From Psychrobacter sp. 1044 (GTDB lineage Bacteria; Pseudomonadota; Gammaproteobacteria; Pseudomonadales; Moraxellaceae), in contig NZ_CAJHAZ010000012.1 in NCBI RefSeq assembly GCF_904846525.1, positions 62,001 through 126,000 on the forward strand: a stretch of 64,000 bases of DNA, given 5' to 3'. The position numbers and the translations under genes are program-made. The notes beneath the pieces were generated by a model, which was not told the DNA's origin, made no database searches, and saw nothing but the letters and a program-made list of their open reading frames with translations. Of the stretch, positions 18,221 to 28,158 are shown one piece after another. The first letter of the stretch is position 1, and every line of letters begins with the position of its first letter.

Positions 18221-19171
18221 TTACTTAGGTAGCAACACTGTATCGATCACGTGTACAACTCCATTGTTCGCTTGTATATTCGCGGTCACGATATTAGAGG
18301 TACGATCTCTCCCATCAGTAATTTGTTTTTTAGCGTCAAATGTGATGCTGCTGCCTTCCAGCATCTCTTGACTGCCTGCCATAATTTCAGAGGCAAAGAC
18401 GCGGTCGTCTTCAATCACATGATAGGTGAGCACTTTCGTCAACAACGGCTTATCTTGTAATAACTGTTCTTTACTTATATCAAGTTCAGCTAATAATTTA
18501 GCAAAAGCGGCATTGTTTGGTGCAAAGACGGTAAGGTCAGCGTCTTCATCAGCGAGGGCATCAGCCAATCCTGCTGCTACCACCGCTTCTTTGAGGATAC
18601 TGAGATCCTCTGTGGCAACGGCTAGATCGACTATAGACTTGTCAGTAGGTAGCAATACGTCGTCAATGAGGTGAATGACGCCATTAGTGGCCAATACATC
18701 TGTTTTGATAATTTTAGAGGTATCCCCACTTGCATCCATAATGATATTGGCATCACTAATAGAGAACGCTTGACCATTGACTGTTTCGATACTGTCGCCA
18801 TAAGGAATGTCAGCAGCTTTGACTGTCATATTAGGGATAACATGATAAGTTAAGACCATGGTTAATAGCTCTTTGTCAGCCAATAACTCTTCTGACGTCA
18901 CATTAAGCTCTTCCAATAATTCAGCAAATGCAGCATCAGTAGGTGCAAATACAGTAAATTCGTCCTCTGATGACATCAAAACTTTATCAAGTCCAGATGC
19001 CTTTAACGCAGCGTTAAGAATGGTTAGATCTTTATTTTCAGCAGCAATTTCTGCAATATTTTGTGTTGGCGCTTCTACAACAACTGAAAAATCATTGTCG
19101 TCGTCATTACAAGCGGCTAGCGGCAAAACGGTCATGGCAAGCGCCAGAGATAATAGGGTTCTTTTTAGCAT
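18221..19171 (-). CDS. lipoprotein with two fasciclin (FAS1) domains
   Basis: 316 residues. Signal peptide with lipobox LPLAAC (Cys about 21). Two FAS1 domains follow: about 37-172 (FTVFAPTDAAFAELLEELN ... NGVIHLIDDVLLP) and about 177-316 (LTVFAPNNAAFAKLLAELD ... NNGVVHVIDTVLLPK). FAS1 domains are extracellular adhesion modules also used in bacterial biofilm and surface contacts. The protein is probably anchored to the outer membrane. It is flanked on both sides by single-domain relatives; the three genes look like a local duplication series. AAGGA lies before the ATG. Confidence 0.9.
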   Translation of the reverse strand: MLKRTLLSLALAMTVLPLAACNDDDNDFSVVVEAPTQNIAEIAAENKDLTILNAALKASGLDKVLMSSEDEFTVFAPTDAAFAELLEELNVTSEELLADKELLTMVLTYHVIPNMTVKAADIPYGDSIETVNGQAFSISDANIIMDASGDTSKIIKTDVLATNGVIHLIDDVLLPTDKSIVDLAVATEDLSILKEAVVAAGLADALADEDADLTVFAPNNAAFAKLLAELDISKEQLLQDKPLLTKVLTYHVIEDDRVFASEIMAGSQEMLEGSSITFDAKKQITDGRDRTSNIVTANIQANNGVVHVIDTVLLPK

Positions 19172-19512
19172 GAGTATATCCTTATGTATGAGTTCAGATG
19201 AACCATCTACTTTGTCAGTAGCATCCGTCGAATGATTTAAATTGTTAAATGATCAAAGCTTTCAGCAAGAAACAAAGATGACTGTCGTTTATTGTCGTAG
19301 TGTTAAACAATAATGATGACACGCTTAAAAATATCTCAAACATTCTAAAGGCCAGCAGTGTCATCTAAAGGAGCTTCATCTAAGACAGTTGGCAATTAAA
19401 ATAGCGTGTATTTAACAATCATGTCATCACAGACGGTAGCTGGTACTCATACCAGCTTCATCATACAAAGTAATAGGAATATAATTCTTTAACTGAAATT
19501 TTGAAATCAATC
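19172..19512. other. intergenic region between two fasciclin genes
   Basis: 341 bases without an open frame. It must hold the promoter of the two-domain gene. I see no terminator with a good T-run and no repeats worth naming. Confidence 0.5.
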
Positions 19513-20067
19513 TTATTTGGGCAGTAATACTCTATCAATAACATGTACTACGCCATTATTAGCAGCAATATCGGTTTTTATGATATTGGTAGTACGACCA
19601 TTTTCGTCCATCAATTTGCCCTGATTGGTGACCATCAGAGTATCTTTACTGAACATAGTAATATTGCCCGGTTTAACGTCTTTCGCATATACTGGCGCAG
19701 CACCGTTAATCACGTGATAGCCTAAAATCTTAGTCAATAGTGGCTTGTTGGCAAATAGTTGTGCTTTGCTCATGCCTGTTTCTTGCAGAACTTGTACAAA
19801 TGCGGCATTGGTCGGCGCAAATATTGTATAGTTTGCATTCGGGTTAGACAAAGCACCCGCCAAATCTGCCGCTACGACGGCTTCGACCAGTAGCGAGAAG
19901 TCAGGATTACTTTGGGCAACTTGTACCACGTTCATTTTTGCCATAGATTGACTGTGCATAGGCGCTTTCATGGCTGCGCTTTTGCTTGGCATCATATTAT
20001 TACAAGCGCTTAAACCAGCGATTGAGAGTGCTAATGTACCGATGGTAGCAATTTTAGTAAGCTTCAT
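19513..20067 (-). CDS. lipoprotein with one fasciclin (FAS1) domain
   Basis: 184 residues. The lipoprotein signal ends in AGLSAC (Cys about 22). A Met/Ser/Lys-rich linker precedes one complete FAS1 domain: VVQVAQSNPDFSLLVEAVV, YTIFAPTNAAFVQVLQETG, LTKILGYHVINGAAPVYAKD and the ending NGVVHVIDRVLLPK, which matches the end of the two-domain neighbour. The Met-rich linker (PSKSAAMKAPMHSQSMAKM) could bind copper or simply be flexible. AAGGATAATGTT precedes the start. Confidence 0.9.
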   Translation of the reverse strand: MKLTKIATIGTLALSIAGLSACNNMMPSKSAAMKAPMHSQSMAKMNVVQVAQSNPDFSLLVEAVVAADLAGALSNPNANYTIFAPTNAAFVQVLQETGMSKAQLFANKPLLTKILGYHVINGAAPVYAKDVKPGNITMFSKDTLMVTNQGKLMDENGRTTNIIKTDIAANNGVVHVIDRVLLPK

Positions 20068-20633
20068 AACATTATCCTTAATGATTGAGTATTTATTGAC
20101 TGTTCTATAACTGTCTTGCAGATTAGATCGTCTTCCCTTATAGCAAATACTAGTGCTAATAATAGTGGTAAATGTTAGATGTCACTAATACAACTATTAA
20201 CATTTACTAGTAAGTATTGCTTATGAAACATCAATCCTTCTGAAATTAAATTAACATATAACCAAGCTTTATCAATTCCTCTTTACGCAACTTTTTGTAG
20301 TACAGGTGTAAACTCTGTCTGACTTTTAAGCACAATCGTTGTGCTTTCATTTATAGATACAAAGCTTTATGTAATCTTTAAACGAAATGATATTCATTTG
20401 TTCCTAATCGCTTAATGGCATAAACTTTGAACATCATGCTCACTCAATCAACAGGCAGATTTTTTGTCTAGCATATTGCCAAAGAGGAATAAGTACTGTC
20501 CCACGTGAGGTATGGTTTTCATGCTAGAATAATGCGGATTTGCCCACGCCTTTTATGAATGTTGCACGCTATTTATTATTCTTATTCTTATTACTTCCCC
20601 TTTTATAACATTGACGATATAAGCAGCGCTCCT
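20068..20633. other. intergenic region upstream of metH
   Basis: 566 bases between the divergent fasciclin gene and metH. A clean hairpin aagcacaa-tcg-ttgtgctt lies at 20328-20346 on the plus strand, with a weak T-rich tail; it could be a leader hairpin. I looked for cobalamin, SAM and SAH riboswitch cores and did not find a convincing one. A longer in-frame extension of metH from 20559 is possible but reads like non-coding sequence. Confidence 0.5.
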
Positions 20634-23600
20634 ATGACTCAAACGATGACTTCTCAATCTGCTCCTACTTCTAGTCCATCATCCGCTGATGACTTTATTT
20701 TAACGCCACCTGCCGTGTTTCCTTATAAAGAGCAGCAACTGACGGCACGTGCACGTATCACCGAGCAAATGGCATCACGCATCTTGATGTTAGATGGGGC
20801 GATGGGTACACAGATTCAGACCTATAAATTAGAAGAAGCGGATTATCGTGGTGAGCGTTTTGCCGATATCAATCAAGACGTACGCGGTAACAATGATTTA
20901 TTGGTACTGACACAGCCGCACATGATTAAAGACATTCATCACGATCATCTGCTAGCTGGTGCAGATATTATCGAGACCAATACCTTTAACGGTACGCGTC
21001 TGTCGATGGCTGACTACGATATGCAGTATCTAGTGCCTGAGCTGAATAAGACAGCAGCCAAGATTGCCCGTCAAGCGGCGGATGAATTTACGGCAAAAAC
21101 GCCTGAGAAACCGCGTTTTGTCGCTGGTGTTGTAGGGCCAACTTCACGCACGTGCTCGCTATCACCGGACGTCAATGACCCAGCTTTTCGTAACATTACC
21201 TTTGACGAATTGGTACTAAATTACCGTGAAGCGACTTTATGCCTGATAGAAGGTGGTGTTGATCTCATCCTCATCGAAACAATATTTGATACGCTCAATG
21301 CCAAAGCTGCAATCTTTGCCATTACGGGCGTGTTTGATGACATTGGTTTTGAATTACCGATTATGATTTCGGGCACCATTACCGATGCCTCAGGTCGAAC
21401 GCTATCAGGTCAAACCGCTGAAGCCTTTTATAACTCAATTCGCCATGCCAAGCCATTATCGGTTGGTTTTAACTGTGCGCTTGGTGCTGATGCGCTGCGT
21501 CCGCATATTCAAACACTGTCGAACATTGCTAATACCTATGTGTCAGCGCATCCGAACGCAGGTCTGCCCAACGAGTTTGGTGAATATGATGAAACAGCCG
21601 AACAAACCGCTGCCCTACTCGAAGGCTTTGCCAAAGCGGGTATTTTAAACATCGTTGGTGGCTGTTGTGGTACGACGCCTGAGCATATCCGTCAAATCGC
21701 TAAAATGGTGGCAAATTATCCACCGCGCGTCATTCCAGATATCCCACCTGCCTGCCGTTTATCGGGTCTTGAGCCATTTACCATTAATGCAGATAGCTTG
21801 TTCGTCAACGTCGGTGAACGTACCAACGTTACTGGCTCTAAAAAGTTTTTACGCTTGATTAAAACCGAAGCCTACACCGAAGCGCTCGATGTGGCACGCG
21901 ATCAGGTAGAAGGCGGCGCGCAAATCGTCGATATCAACATGGATGAGGGTATGCTCGACTCCAAGCAGGCGATGATTCATTTCGTTAACCTCGTGTCTGG
22001 TGAGCCTGATATCAGCCGCGTACCGCTGATGATTGACTCGTCTAAATGGGACATCATCGAAGAAGGTCTTAAGCGTATCCAAGGCAAGTCCGTCGTCAAC
22101 TCTATCTCATTAAAAGAAGGTCATGCTGAGTTCGTTGAGCGTGCCAAGCTTTGCATGCGCTACGGTGCCGCCGTTATCGTCATGGCATTTGATGAAGACG
22201 GTCAAGCCGATACTTACGAGCGTAAGATTCAGATTTGTCAACGCAGCTATGATGTGTTGGTCAACGAGGTTGGTTTCCCATCAGAAGACATTATTTTTGA
22301 CCCGAACATTTTTGCCGTTGCCACTGGTATCACTGAGCACAATAATTATGGTGCGGACTTTATCAACGCCACCAAATGGATTACCGATAACTTGCCCAAT
22401 GCGATGGTATCGGGTGGTGTCTCTAACGTCTCGTTCAGTTTCCGTGGTAACCCTATCCGTGAAGCCATCAACTCCGTATTCCTCTATCATGCGATTCAAA
22501 ACGGTCTGACGATGGGTATCGTCAATCCTGCCATGCTTGAACTGTATGATGATATTCCAAAGGAAGCTCGTGACGCCATCGAAGATGTGATGCTCAACCG
22601 CAACCAAGGTGAGAGCGGTCAAGACGCCACCGAACGTCTGATGACTGTGGCTGAGAACTACCAAAACGGTGGTAAGAAAAAAGACAGCACCGTTGATATG
22701 AGCTGGCGCGAAGGCACGGTAGAAGAACGCATCGCCCATGCACTGGTCAAAGGCATCACTACCTTTATCGAAGCTGATACCAAAGAAGCATGGGAGAAAT
22801 ACCCCAAGCCGCTAGAAGTCATCGAAGGCCCACTCATGGACGGGATGAATATCGTCGGTGACTTATTTGGTGCCGGTAAAATGTTCTTACCACAAGTGGT
22901 CAAATCAGCTCGCGTGATGAAGCAATCCGTTGCGTGGCTAAATCCGTATATCGAAGCAGAAAAAGTCGAGGGTGAAAAGAAAGGCAAAATCCTCATGGCA
23001 ACTGTCAAAGGTGACGTCCATGATATCGGTAAAAATATCGTCGGCGTGGTGCTGGGCTGTAATGGCTATGATATCGTTGATCTGGGTGTCATGGTGCCGT
23101 GTGAAAAAATCCTCGATACCGCTATCGCAGAAGAAGTCGATATCATTGGCTTATCAGGTCTGATTACCCCAAGTCTCGATGAGATGGTCTATGTCGCCAA
23201 ACAAATGCAAGAGCGCGGCATGACCTTACCCTTGATGATTGGCGGTGCAACGACCTCCAAAGCGCATACAGCAGTTAAAGTCGAGCCACAATACCAAAAT
23301 GATGCCGTCATCTATGTATCAGATGCCTCACGCTCAGTCGGTGTAGTCACCAAACTGCTCTCCAAAGAACATCGTCAAGCGCTTATCGATGAAACCCGCG
23401 AAGAGTATGTCAAAGTACGTGAACGCCTTGCTAAGCGTCAACCAAAAGCGGCGAAGGTTACGTATGCCGAATCGGTCAAAATTGGCTTTCAGTATGATTG
23501 GGAAAACTATGTGCCACCAGTCCCCAATAAGCTGGGGCAAGTGATATTTGACTACTATCCAATCGCTAATCTGCTGCCTTATATCGACTGGACACCATTC

Positions 23601-24422
23601 TTTATCTCTTGGGGACTGGTCGGTAAGTATCCGAAGATATTGCAAGACGATGTGGTCGGCGAGGCGGCACGCGATTTGTTCGATAATGCCAATGAGCTGA
23701 TGCAAAAGATGATTGATGAAAAATTAATCGTCGCCAAAGGGGTGTTTAAACTCATGCCAGCTCGCCGTACTGGTGCCGATACCGTTACTGTCTATGACCA
23801 TGCTACTGAAGGTGGTGCAGCAGAATATCAATTCGAGCACTTACGTCAGCAAAGCGACAAGGCAAGCGGCAAGCCAAACTTTAGCTTGGCAGACTTTATC
23901 TCGCCATCAGAGACGCATACTGACCATTTGGGCGGCTTTACCGTTTCTATCGTGGGTACAGAAGCCCTGGCTGAGAAGTACAAAGAAGCAGGCGATGACT
24001 ATAATGCCATTATGGTACAGGCACTGTCTGACCGCCTAGCTGAAGCGTTTGCCGAGCATCTACATGAACTCATCCGTAAAGAGTATTGGGGCTATCAGGC
24101 TGATGAGAGTCTAACCAATGATGAGATGATCAAAGAAAAATACGTCGGCATCCGCCCTGCACCTGGCTACCCTGCTTGCCCTGAGCATACGGAAAAAGGC
24201 AAATTATTTGATTGGCTGGGTACGGTAGATGCGATTGGTACAACGCTAACCGAAAGCTATGCGATGTGGCCTGCGTCATCGGTCAGCGGATTCTATTACT
24301 CGCATCCTGACAGTGAGTATTTCAACGTCGGTAAGATAAGCCGTGATCAGCTAGAGAGCTATGCTGAGCGTAAAGGCTGGGATATGAAGACTGCTGAGAA
24401 GTGGTTAAATCCGAATTTGTAG
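20634..24422 (+). CDS. metH: cobalamin-dependent methionine synthase MetH
   Basis: About 1262 residues from ATG at 20634; the frame opens at 20559 but that leader is Tyr-rich and unlikely. MetH transfers a methyl group from methyltetrahydrofolate through cobalamin to homocysteine, making methionine. Domains in order: homocysteine/zinc domain ([18 protein letters not shown] near 45, [14 protein letters not shown] near 280, zinc cysteines in [11 protein letters not shown] near 345), pterin-binding domain ([16 protein letters not shown] near 390), cap and cobalamin domain with the axial histidine in [20 protein letters not shown] (near 795), then the SAM-dependent activation domain ([18 protein letters not shown] near 1175). 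All motifs for activity are intact and length is normal. It is transcribed alone, with a terminator behind it. Confidence 0.96.
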   Translation: MTQTMTSQSAPTSSPSSADDFILTPPAVFPYKEQQLTARARITEQMASRILMLDGAMGTQIQTYKLEEADYRGERFADINQDVRGNNDLLVLTQPHMIKDIHHDHLLAGADIIETNTFNGTRLSMADYDMQYLVPELNKTAAKIARQAADEFTAKTPEKPRFVAGVVGPTSRTCSLSPDVNDPAFRNITFDELVLNYREATLCLIEGGVDLILIETIFDTLNAKAAIFAITGVFDDIGFELPIMISGTITDASGRTLSGQTAEAFYNSIRHAKPLSVGFNCALGADALRPHIQTLSNIANTYVSAHPNAGLPNEFGEYDETAEQTAALLEGFAKAGILNIVGGCCGTTPEHIRQIAKMVANYPPRVIPDIPPACRLSGLEPFTINADSLFVNVGERTNVTGSKKFLRLIKTEAYTEALDVARDQVEGGAQIVDINMDEGMLDSKQAMIHFVNLVSGEPDISRVPLMIDSSKWDIIEEGLKRIQGKSVVNSISLKEGHAEFVERAKLCMRYGAAVIVMAFDEDGQADTYERKIQICQRSYDVLVNEVGFPSEDIIFDPNIFAVATGITEHNNYGADFINATKWITDNLPNAMVSGGVSNVSFSFRGNPIREAINSVFLYHAIQNGLTMGIVNPAMLELYDDIPKEARDAIEDVMLNRNQGESGQDATERLMTVAENYQNGGKKKDSTVDMSWREGTVEERIAHALVKGITTFIEADTKEAWEKYPKPLEVIEGPLMDGMNIVGDLFGAGKMFLPQVVKSARVMKQSVAWLNPYIEAEKVEGEKKGKILMATVKGDVHDIGKNIVGVVLGCNGYDIVDLGVMVPCEKILDTAIAEEVDIIGLSGLITPSLDEMVYVAKQMQERGMTLPLMIGGATTSKAHTAVKVEPQYQNDAVIYVSDASRSVGVVTKLLSKEHRQALIDETREEYVKVRERLAKRQPKAAKVTYAESVKIGFQYDWENYVPPVPNKLGQVIFDYYPIANLLPYIDWTPFFISWGLVGKYPKILQDDVVGEAARDLFDNANELMQKMIDEKLIVAKGVFKLMPARRTGADTVTVYDHATEGGAAEYQFEHLRQQSDKASGKPNFSLADFISPSETHTDHLGGFTVSIVGTEALAEKYKEAGDDYNAIMVQALSDRLAEAFAEHLHELIRKEYWGYQADESLTNDEMIKEKYVGIRPAPGYPACPEHTEKGKLFDWLGTVDAIGTTLTESYAMWPASSVSGFYYSHPDSEYFNVGKISRDQLESYAERKGWDMKTAEKWLNPNL

Positions 24423-24466
24423 GAACATAAAAGCAGTTAACGCTTAAACAATTTATAGTTATTTTT

Positions 24467-24501
24467 TGGCTTACTCATTTGATATGGGTAAGCCATTTTT
24501 T
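24467..24501 (+). terminator. rho-independent terminator of metH
   Basis: tggcttac and gtaagcca form a perfect 8-bp stem with a 13-base loop, followed by T5 plus further T/A. Located 45 bases after the metH stop. Confidence 0.75.
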
Positions 24502-24632
24502 ATGGGGTAGTCATTTGCATGAAATAAGCAAACTTATTGCTCGCTTAATAACAAAATACTTTTATCATTTGCTAATAATAACCATGCTAAATTACTAGAC
24601 ATTCTATTACTCCTATTATTGTGAGACAGGCT

Positions 24633-25562
24633 ATGAATCAGATTGCATTACTTTCTAATTGGATTGGCAAAACCTTTGCAATCTGGGCATTGGTCAGTGC
24701 TTTGTTAGGCTTCGTTTTTCCTGAGTTCTTTGCCTCGTTGGCTTTTTTGATCGTTCCTATACTTGGCATCATCATGTTTGGGATGGGCATGACGCTCAAA
24801 ACCGAAGATTTCCTAGAGATTGTCAAACGCCCCAAGCCTGTGTTGATAGGATTGTTAGCACAGTTCACGCTAATGCCGCTTATCGCTTACTCACTAACGG
24901 TAATTTTCAACCTTGATCCTTTAATCGCGGTCGGTGTTATCTTGGTTGGCTGTTGCCCTGGCGGTACGTCTAGTAATGTGATTACGTTTTTGGCCAAAGG
25001 TGATGTGGCATTGAGTGTGGCGATAACCTCTATCTCTACCCTGCTTGCACCTTTTCTGACCCCTATTCTACTCAGTGTTTTTGCAGGTCAGCTGATTGAT
25101 ATTGATTTGGCCAGTATGATGATAACCATTACAAAAATCGTCATCTTACCCATATTACTGGGTGTTATCTTTCATAAATTTTTGGGTAAAAAGATCGAGT
25201 TCGTCACCGAGGTATTGCCGATGGTGTCGGTATTGGGTATCTCCATCATCATAGCGGCAGTGGTTGCCGTGTCTAAAGCGACTATTTTAGATAGTGGTGC
25301 TATCGTATTTATCGTGGTTGCCTTACATAATATGACAGGTTATGCCTTGGGGTATTTGATCGCCCGTTTGTCTGGCTTTACGGAGCGACAGCGCCGCGCG
25401 ATTATGATAGAAGTGGGTATGCAAAACTCTGGTCTGGGCGCTGCCCTTGCAGCGACTTATTTCAATCCTGTCGCGGCCTTACCGAGTGCAATATTTAGTG
25501 TATGGCATAACTTCAGTGGTGCGTTGGTTGCGAATATTTTTGCTAAAAGAGATGCTAGGTAA
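24633..25562 (+). CDS. bile acid:sodium symporter family transporter (BASS)
   Basis: About 309 residues from ATG at 24633; a GTG at 24621 would add four residues. Nine to ten membrane helices. Conserved features are MGMTLKTEDF (about 49-58), GCCPGGTSSNVITFLAKGDVA (about 108-128, the sodium-site crossover region) and the late motif EVGMQNSGLGAALA (about 270-283). Bacterial members move organic acids such as pantoate or other small anions with sodium; the substrate here is not known. It stands alone between two terminators. Confidence 0.88.
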   Translation: MNQIALLSNWIGKTFAIWALVSALLGFVFPEFFASLAFLIVPILGIIMFGMGMTLKTEDFLEIVKRPKPVLIGLLAQFTLMPLIAYSLTVIFNLDPLIAVGVILVGCCPGGTSSNVITFLAKGDVALSVAITSISTLLAPFLTPILLSVFAGQLIDIDLASMMITITKIVILPILLGVIFHKFLGKKIEFVTEVLPMVSVLGISIIIAAVVAVSKATILDSGAIVFIVVALHNMTGYALGYLIARLSGFTERQRRAIMIEVGMQNSGLGAALAATYFNPVAALPSAIFSVWHNFSGALVANIFAKRDAR

Positions 25563-25684
25563 GCGTTAGATTTATTACATACAGCTCAATGATAAATATT
25601 TCGGGGTTGGTAAAATAATTTTTGGAATTATTTAATCTAGTTAATGCCACTAATCGATAGTATCCATTCTGTAGTTACTGAACA

Positions 25685-25717
25685 AAAAAGACTATGAAGT
25701 TAAAATAGTCTTTTTTT
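25685..25717. terminator. bidirectional terminator between the transporter and rnlB
   Basis: aaaaagactat pairs with atagtcttttt around a nine-base loop, giving T-runs on both strands. It ends both the BASS gene and the convergent rnlA-rnlB operon. Confidence 0.85.
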
Positions 25718-25729
25718 GAAATCTAATGC

Positions 25730-26038
25730 TCAAGCATAATCGGCATATTTACAATTCTGCATCTCTAATAAATCAGAATCTAAATCTGCAGAGCTCACAA
25801 CTTTGTAACTACTATGTACGAAGTTTTGACCATCATAATCCAAATATGCAAAACGATTTAAATCGTTACCATTAGTTAAAAATAAGTCGAAAAGAAACCT
25901 CTTAGAAGATCCTTTAGACATAGAGTCCCACTCTTTTTTAACATCATTTAACAACGAAAAAAGATTAACATAGTCATCTCCTGAACAGATAACTATGTCG
26001 CTATTTTCTTTTGTTTTGTAAAACGCTAATTTAAACAT
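25730..26038 (-). CDS. rnlB: RnlB-like antitoxin of the RNase LS system
   Basis: 102 residues, somewhat shorter than E. coli RnlB (about 123). The segment KRFLFDLFLTNGNDLNRFAY resembles the conserved core of RnlB (LFDLLCANGPEWNRF in E. coli, from memory). It follows the rnlA-like gene with only three bases between, so the two are almost certainly co-translated. RnlB binds and blocks the RnlA nuclease; it is labile, so that toxin is freed when host gene expression stops during phage infection. Family call rests on this core and on the neighbour. Confidence 0.82.
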   Translation of the reverse strand: MFKLAFYKTKENSDIVICSGDDYVNLFSLLNDVKKEWDSMSKGSSKRFLFDLFLTNGNDLNRFAYLDYDGQNFVHSSYKVVSSADLDSDLLEMQNCKYADYA

Positions 26039-26041
26039 ATT

Positions 26042-27103
26042 TTAACTATAAATATCTTCAATAAGTTCATAAACTTTATTGCAAATATTTATTGCTCCTT
26101 CAAGTGTAGATATAGTTGATGTTGCTTCTGTAAAGTGTTCAATATGGAAGAGTGAGTGCCTTCTTTGATAATAATAAGAGTAAGCTTTCAAAACTTCATT
26201 CAACTTATTACCAGAATATGAGCTTTCGTAACTTTCACTTAGTCCAATCGCTTTTTTACTCTTATCTAAATCAAACATTTCACCTACATTTCTAGGTTGT
26301 TGTACAATTCCATTTTCTAAAAAATGTCTCTTAATTACACCTTCTAAAGACCTTAATTCAGCATATGTCAATAATGAATACTCAGATAATCTTGGAGAAG
26401 CAGACTTAATACAATTGCTAGAAATCAATAAATCTTGAATAAGTTTTGGTAATTGATCAAACGCATTAGGTAGCTTCAATTTAACTAGCTCTTCAGCCAT
26501 TTCAGGTCTGATAATATTTTGGTCATCTTCATCTTTTTTGTAAAGTATTTTACTTAGAGTTTCCGGATCAAGCTCTGTAGTCAAGGCATAAGCAACTTCA
26601 TTATAGCAAGATAGAGGTCTTCCCTGAATTTGTAGTTTCTGAGTCTTTTTGTGATAAGTAAGTGTTAATTTATCTTTGTAAGTTTGTGAATCGAGAATTA
26701 GCCTTATAACCCCATTGATATCTGTCTCTTCAATTGATATATCATTGGATGCTCTAACTTCTTCTATTCGTTCTTTTATAATTACGATTAGAGTTATAGC
26801 GATACCGCCTATGCCTATATTCAAACTAGATATTTCCAACTCACACAGCTTATTACGTATGTGTTCAGCAATTTGCAAGCTGAGTTCGGGGTTTTTACCC
26901 TGAGAATATTGAAGTGTAGTCGTGCCTTTATTATTGAGATGAACTGTTAACCTAGCAGGTTCTTGACCTGATCTCGAGATTTCATAATATTTCTTCGAAC
27001 TACTTTGATTTTTTAATTCATACCTTATATCTTGTTCCTTACAGTATTCGCTTATACAACTGTCTAAGTCAGACAATCTTAGATTAAGATTCTTGAAACT
27101 CAT
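26042..27103 (-). CDS. rnlA: RnlA-like toxin, RNase LS endoribonuclease
   Basis: 353 residues from the ATG at 27103, which has GGAAA eight bases upstream; the frame extends to 27115. E. coli RnlA is 357 residues. Three regions are visible: an N-terminal domain with FKNLNLRLSDLD and a YSQGKNPEL segment, a central domain ending in TQKLQIQGRPLSCY (almost identical to E. coli RnlA KLQIQGRPLSCY), and the C-terminal HEPN-type catalytic and Dmd-binding region with RRHSLFHIEHF near 325, containing the conserved Arg and His of the active site. RnlA cleaves mRNA broadly and blocks T4 phages lacking Dmd. The gene lies upstream of rnlB in the order seen in E. coli. Strongly AT-rich, consistent with horizontal transfer. 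Confidence 0.9.
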   Translation of the reverse strand: MSFKNLNLRLSDLDSCISEYCKEQDIRYELKNQSSSKKYYEISRSGQEPARLTVHLNNKGTTTLQYSQGKNPELSLQIAEHIRNKLCELEISSLNIGIGGIAITLIVIIKERIEEVRASNDISIEETDINGVIRLILDSQTYKDKLTLTYHKKTQKLQIQGRPLSCYNEVAYALTTELDPETLSKILYKKDEDDQNIIRPEMAEELVKLKLPNAFDQLPKLIQDLLISSNCIKSASPRLSEYSLLTYAELRSLEGVIKRHFLENGIVQQPRNVGEMFDLDKSKKAIGLSESYESSYSGNKLNEVLKAYSYYYQRRHSLFHIEHFTEATSTISTLEGAINICNKVYELIEDIYS

Positions 27104-27576
27104 ATACTTTTCCATCTAAATATAAGTTCTCTAGCTATGTTGCTAGTAGAATGTAAGTTTGATATAGATCAAAATAAGGTTACTCAAAAAACTTACTTTT
27201 CAGTGAATTGCTTCGCTTATAACTTGAGTGCCTCTGTTATTCTATCAGAATTAAGTTGTATATATATAAGATTAATCTAAACAGACTTAAGTCACCCCTA
27301 TACTTAACTAACTGAAAACCTTCAACTTGCATCAATATTTGAACTCTAAACTACGACCTTTATTTCGAATAAATTTATGCTAGAACTTTAACATTTAAGT
27401 GGCCTATTACCATTGTATCAAATAGGTGATTTAGCCAAAAATACAGCAGATATATGGCTTGAGCAAGTAGATTAAGACGGCTGTTTTCTTTGGCTGAGTA
27501 AGTAAATCTTTGTAGGCTACTAACCTTATAGTAATCATAGCTTGTAGCTAAGTCCTACGATTAGTATTTCCTAAAG
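27104..27576. other. promoter region of rnlAB, otherwise empty
   Basis: 473 bases, very AT-rich, without an open frame I trust. It must contain the rnlA promoter. No terminator for the upstream small genes is clear. Confidence 0.5.
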
Positions 27577-27720
27577 TCAATCATGCTTTTTCCCCCGCCG
27601 ACACCGCTCAGAACAATAAATCACCTGCTCCCAATCCTTTTCCCACTTTTTACGCCACGTAAATGGACGCTGGCAGACAGGGCAGGTTTTTTGCGGTAGG
27701 TTTACCTTTTTATGTGCCAT
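27577..27720 (-). CDS. DUF2256 small zinc-ribbon-like protein, copy 1
   Basis: 47 residues beginning [20 protein letters not shown] and ending [12 protein letters not shown]. The CPxC ... CxxxC arrangement ([11 protein letters not shown] and YCSERCRR) is the DUF2256 pattern and probably binds one zinc ion. It is too short for common ORF cut-offs. The family is widespread and often lies near photolyase or cryptochrome genes; none is visible here. A second, related copy starts 222 bases upstream (52-base gap) in the same orientation. Function unknown. Confidence 0.88.
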   Translation of the reverse strand: MAHKKVNLPQKTCPVCQRPFTWRKKWEKDWEQVIYCSERCRRGKKHD

Positions 27721-27771
27721 CATCTGCCCCTTTGTGCCGTATATCTAATATCTATGGTTAATTGTTACTGC

Positions 27772-27942
27772 CTATTTATCTTCTTTTTGATGATCCAGCC
27801 CTTCATACTTTTTCACCCGTCGGCATTGGTCTGAGCAATAGACCATGCTCTCCCAGTTTTTATCCAACTTTTTAGTCCAACTAAACTCGCGCTCGCAGAC
27901 AGGGCAAAGTTTTTTGCGGACGTTCTTCTTTTTATGCGCCAT
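27772..27942 (-). CDS. DUF2256 small zinc-ribbon-like protein, copy 2
   Basis: 56 residues: MAHKKKNVRKKLCPVCEREF, then WTKKLDKNWESMVYCSDQCRR and a charged tail ending HQKEDK. Same CPVC ... YCSxxCRR pattern as its neighbour at 27577-27720, with about half of the residues identical. The pair is a tandem duplication. Both are small, basic and soluble. It lies downstream of the giant ATPase gene on the same strand (216-base gap). Confidence 0.87.
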   Translation of the reverse strand: MAHKKKNVRKKLCPVCEREFSWTKKLDKNWESMVYCSDQCRRVKKYEGLDHQKEDK

Positions 27943-28158
27943 AATTCTCTCATTGGTTTGTTTAATCTATAGTCGATTCACTATCATCGGATACGGTATT
28001 AGGCTCGCTTCACCTACTGTTTGTAGCAACTTTACTCGCCGTCATCGTACCCAAAGTAGCTGTTGCCGACTATATTACCACTGTCTCTTAATCATAAGCC
28101 CTATTTATAGTGATATTCATAAGTGCAAGTCATCAGCATTGCTCATAAGCGTTAATAA

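Noticed and set aside
20555..20608. Short upstream frame before metH (17 codons, hydrophobic), possible leader peptide
   Set aside because: No ribosome site and no link to methionine codons; probably chance.
20068..20633. Cobalamin, SAM or SAH riboswitch upstream of metH
   Set aside because: No consensus core found; the word gcagcgctcc near the start is only the reverse complement of an SAH-riboswitch segment.
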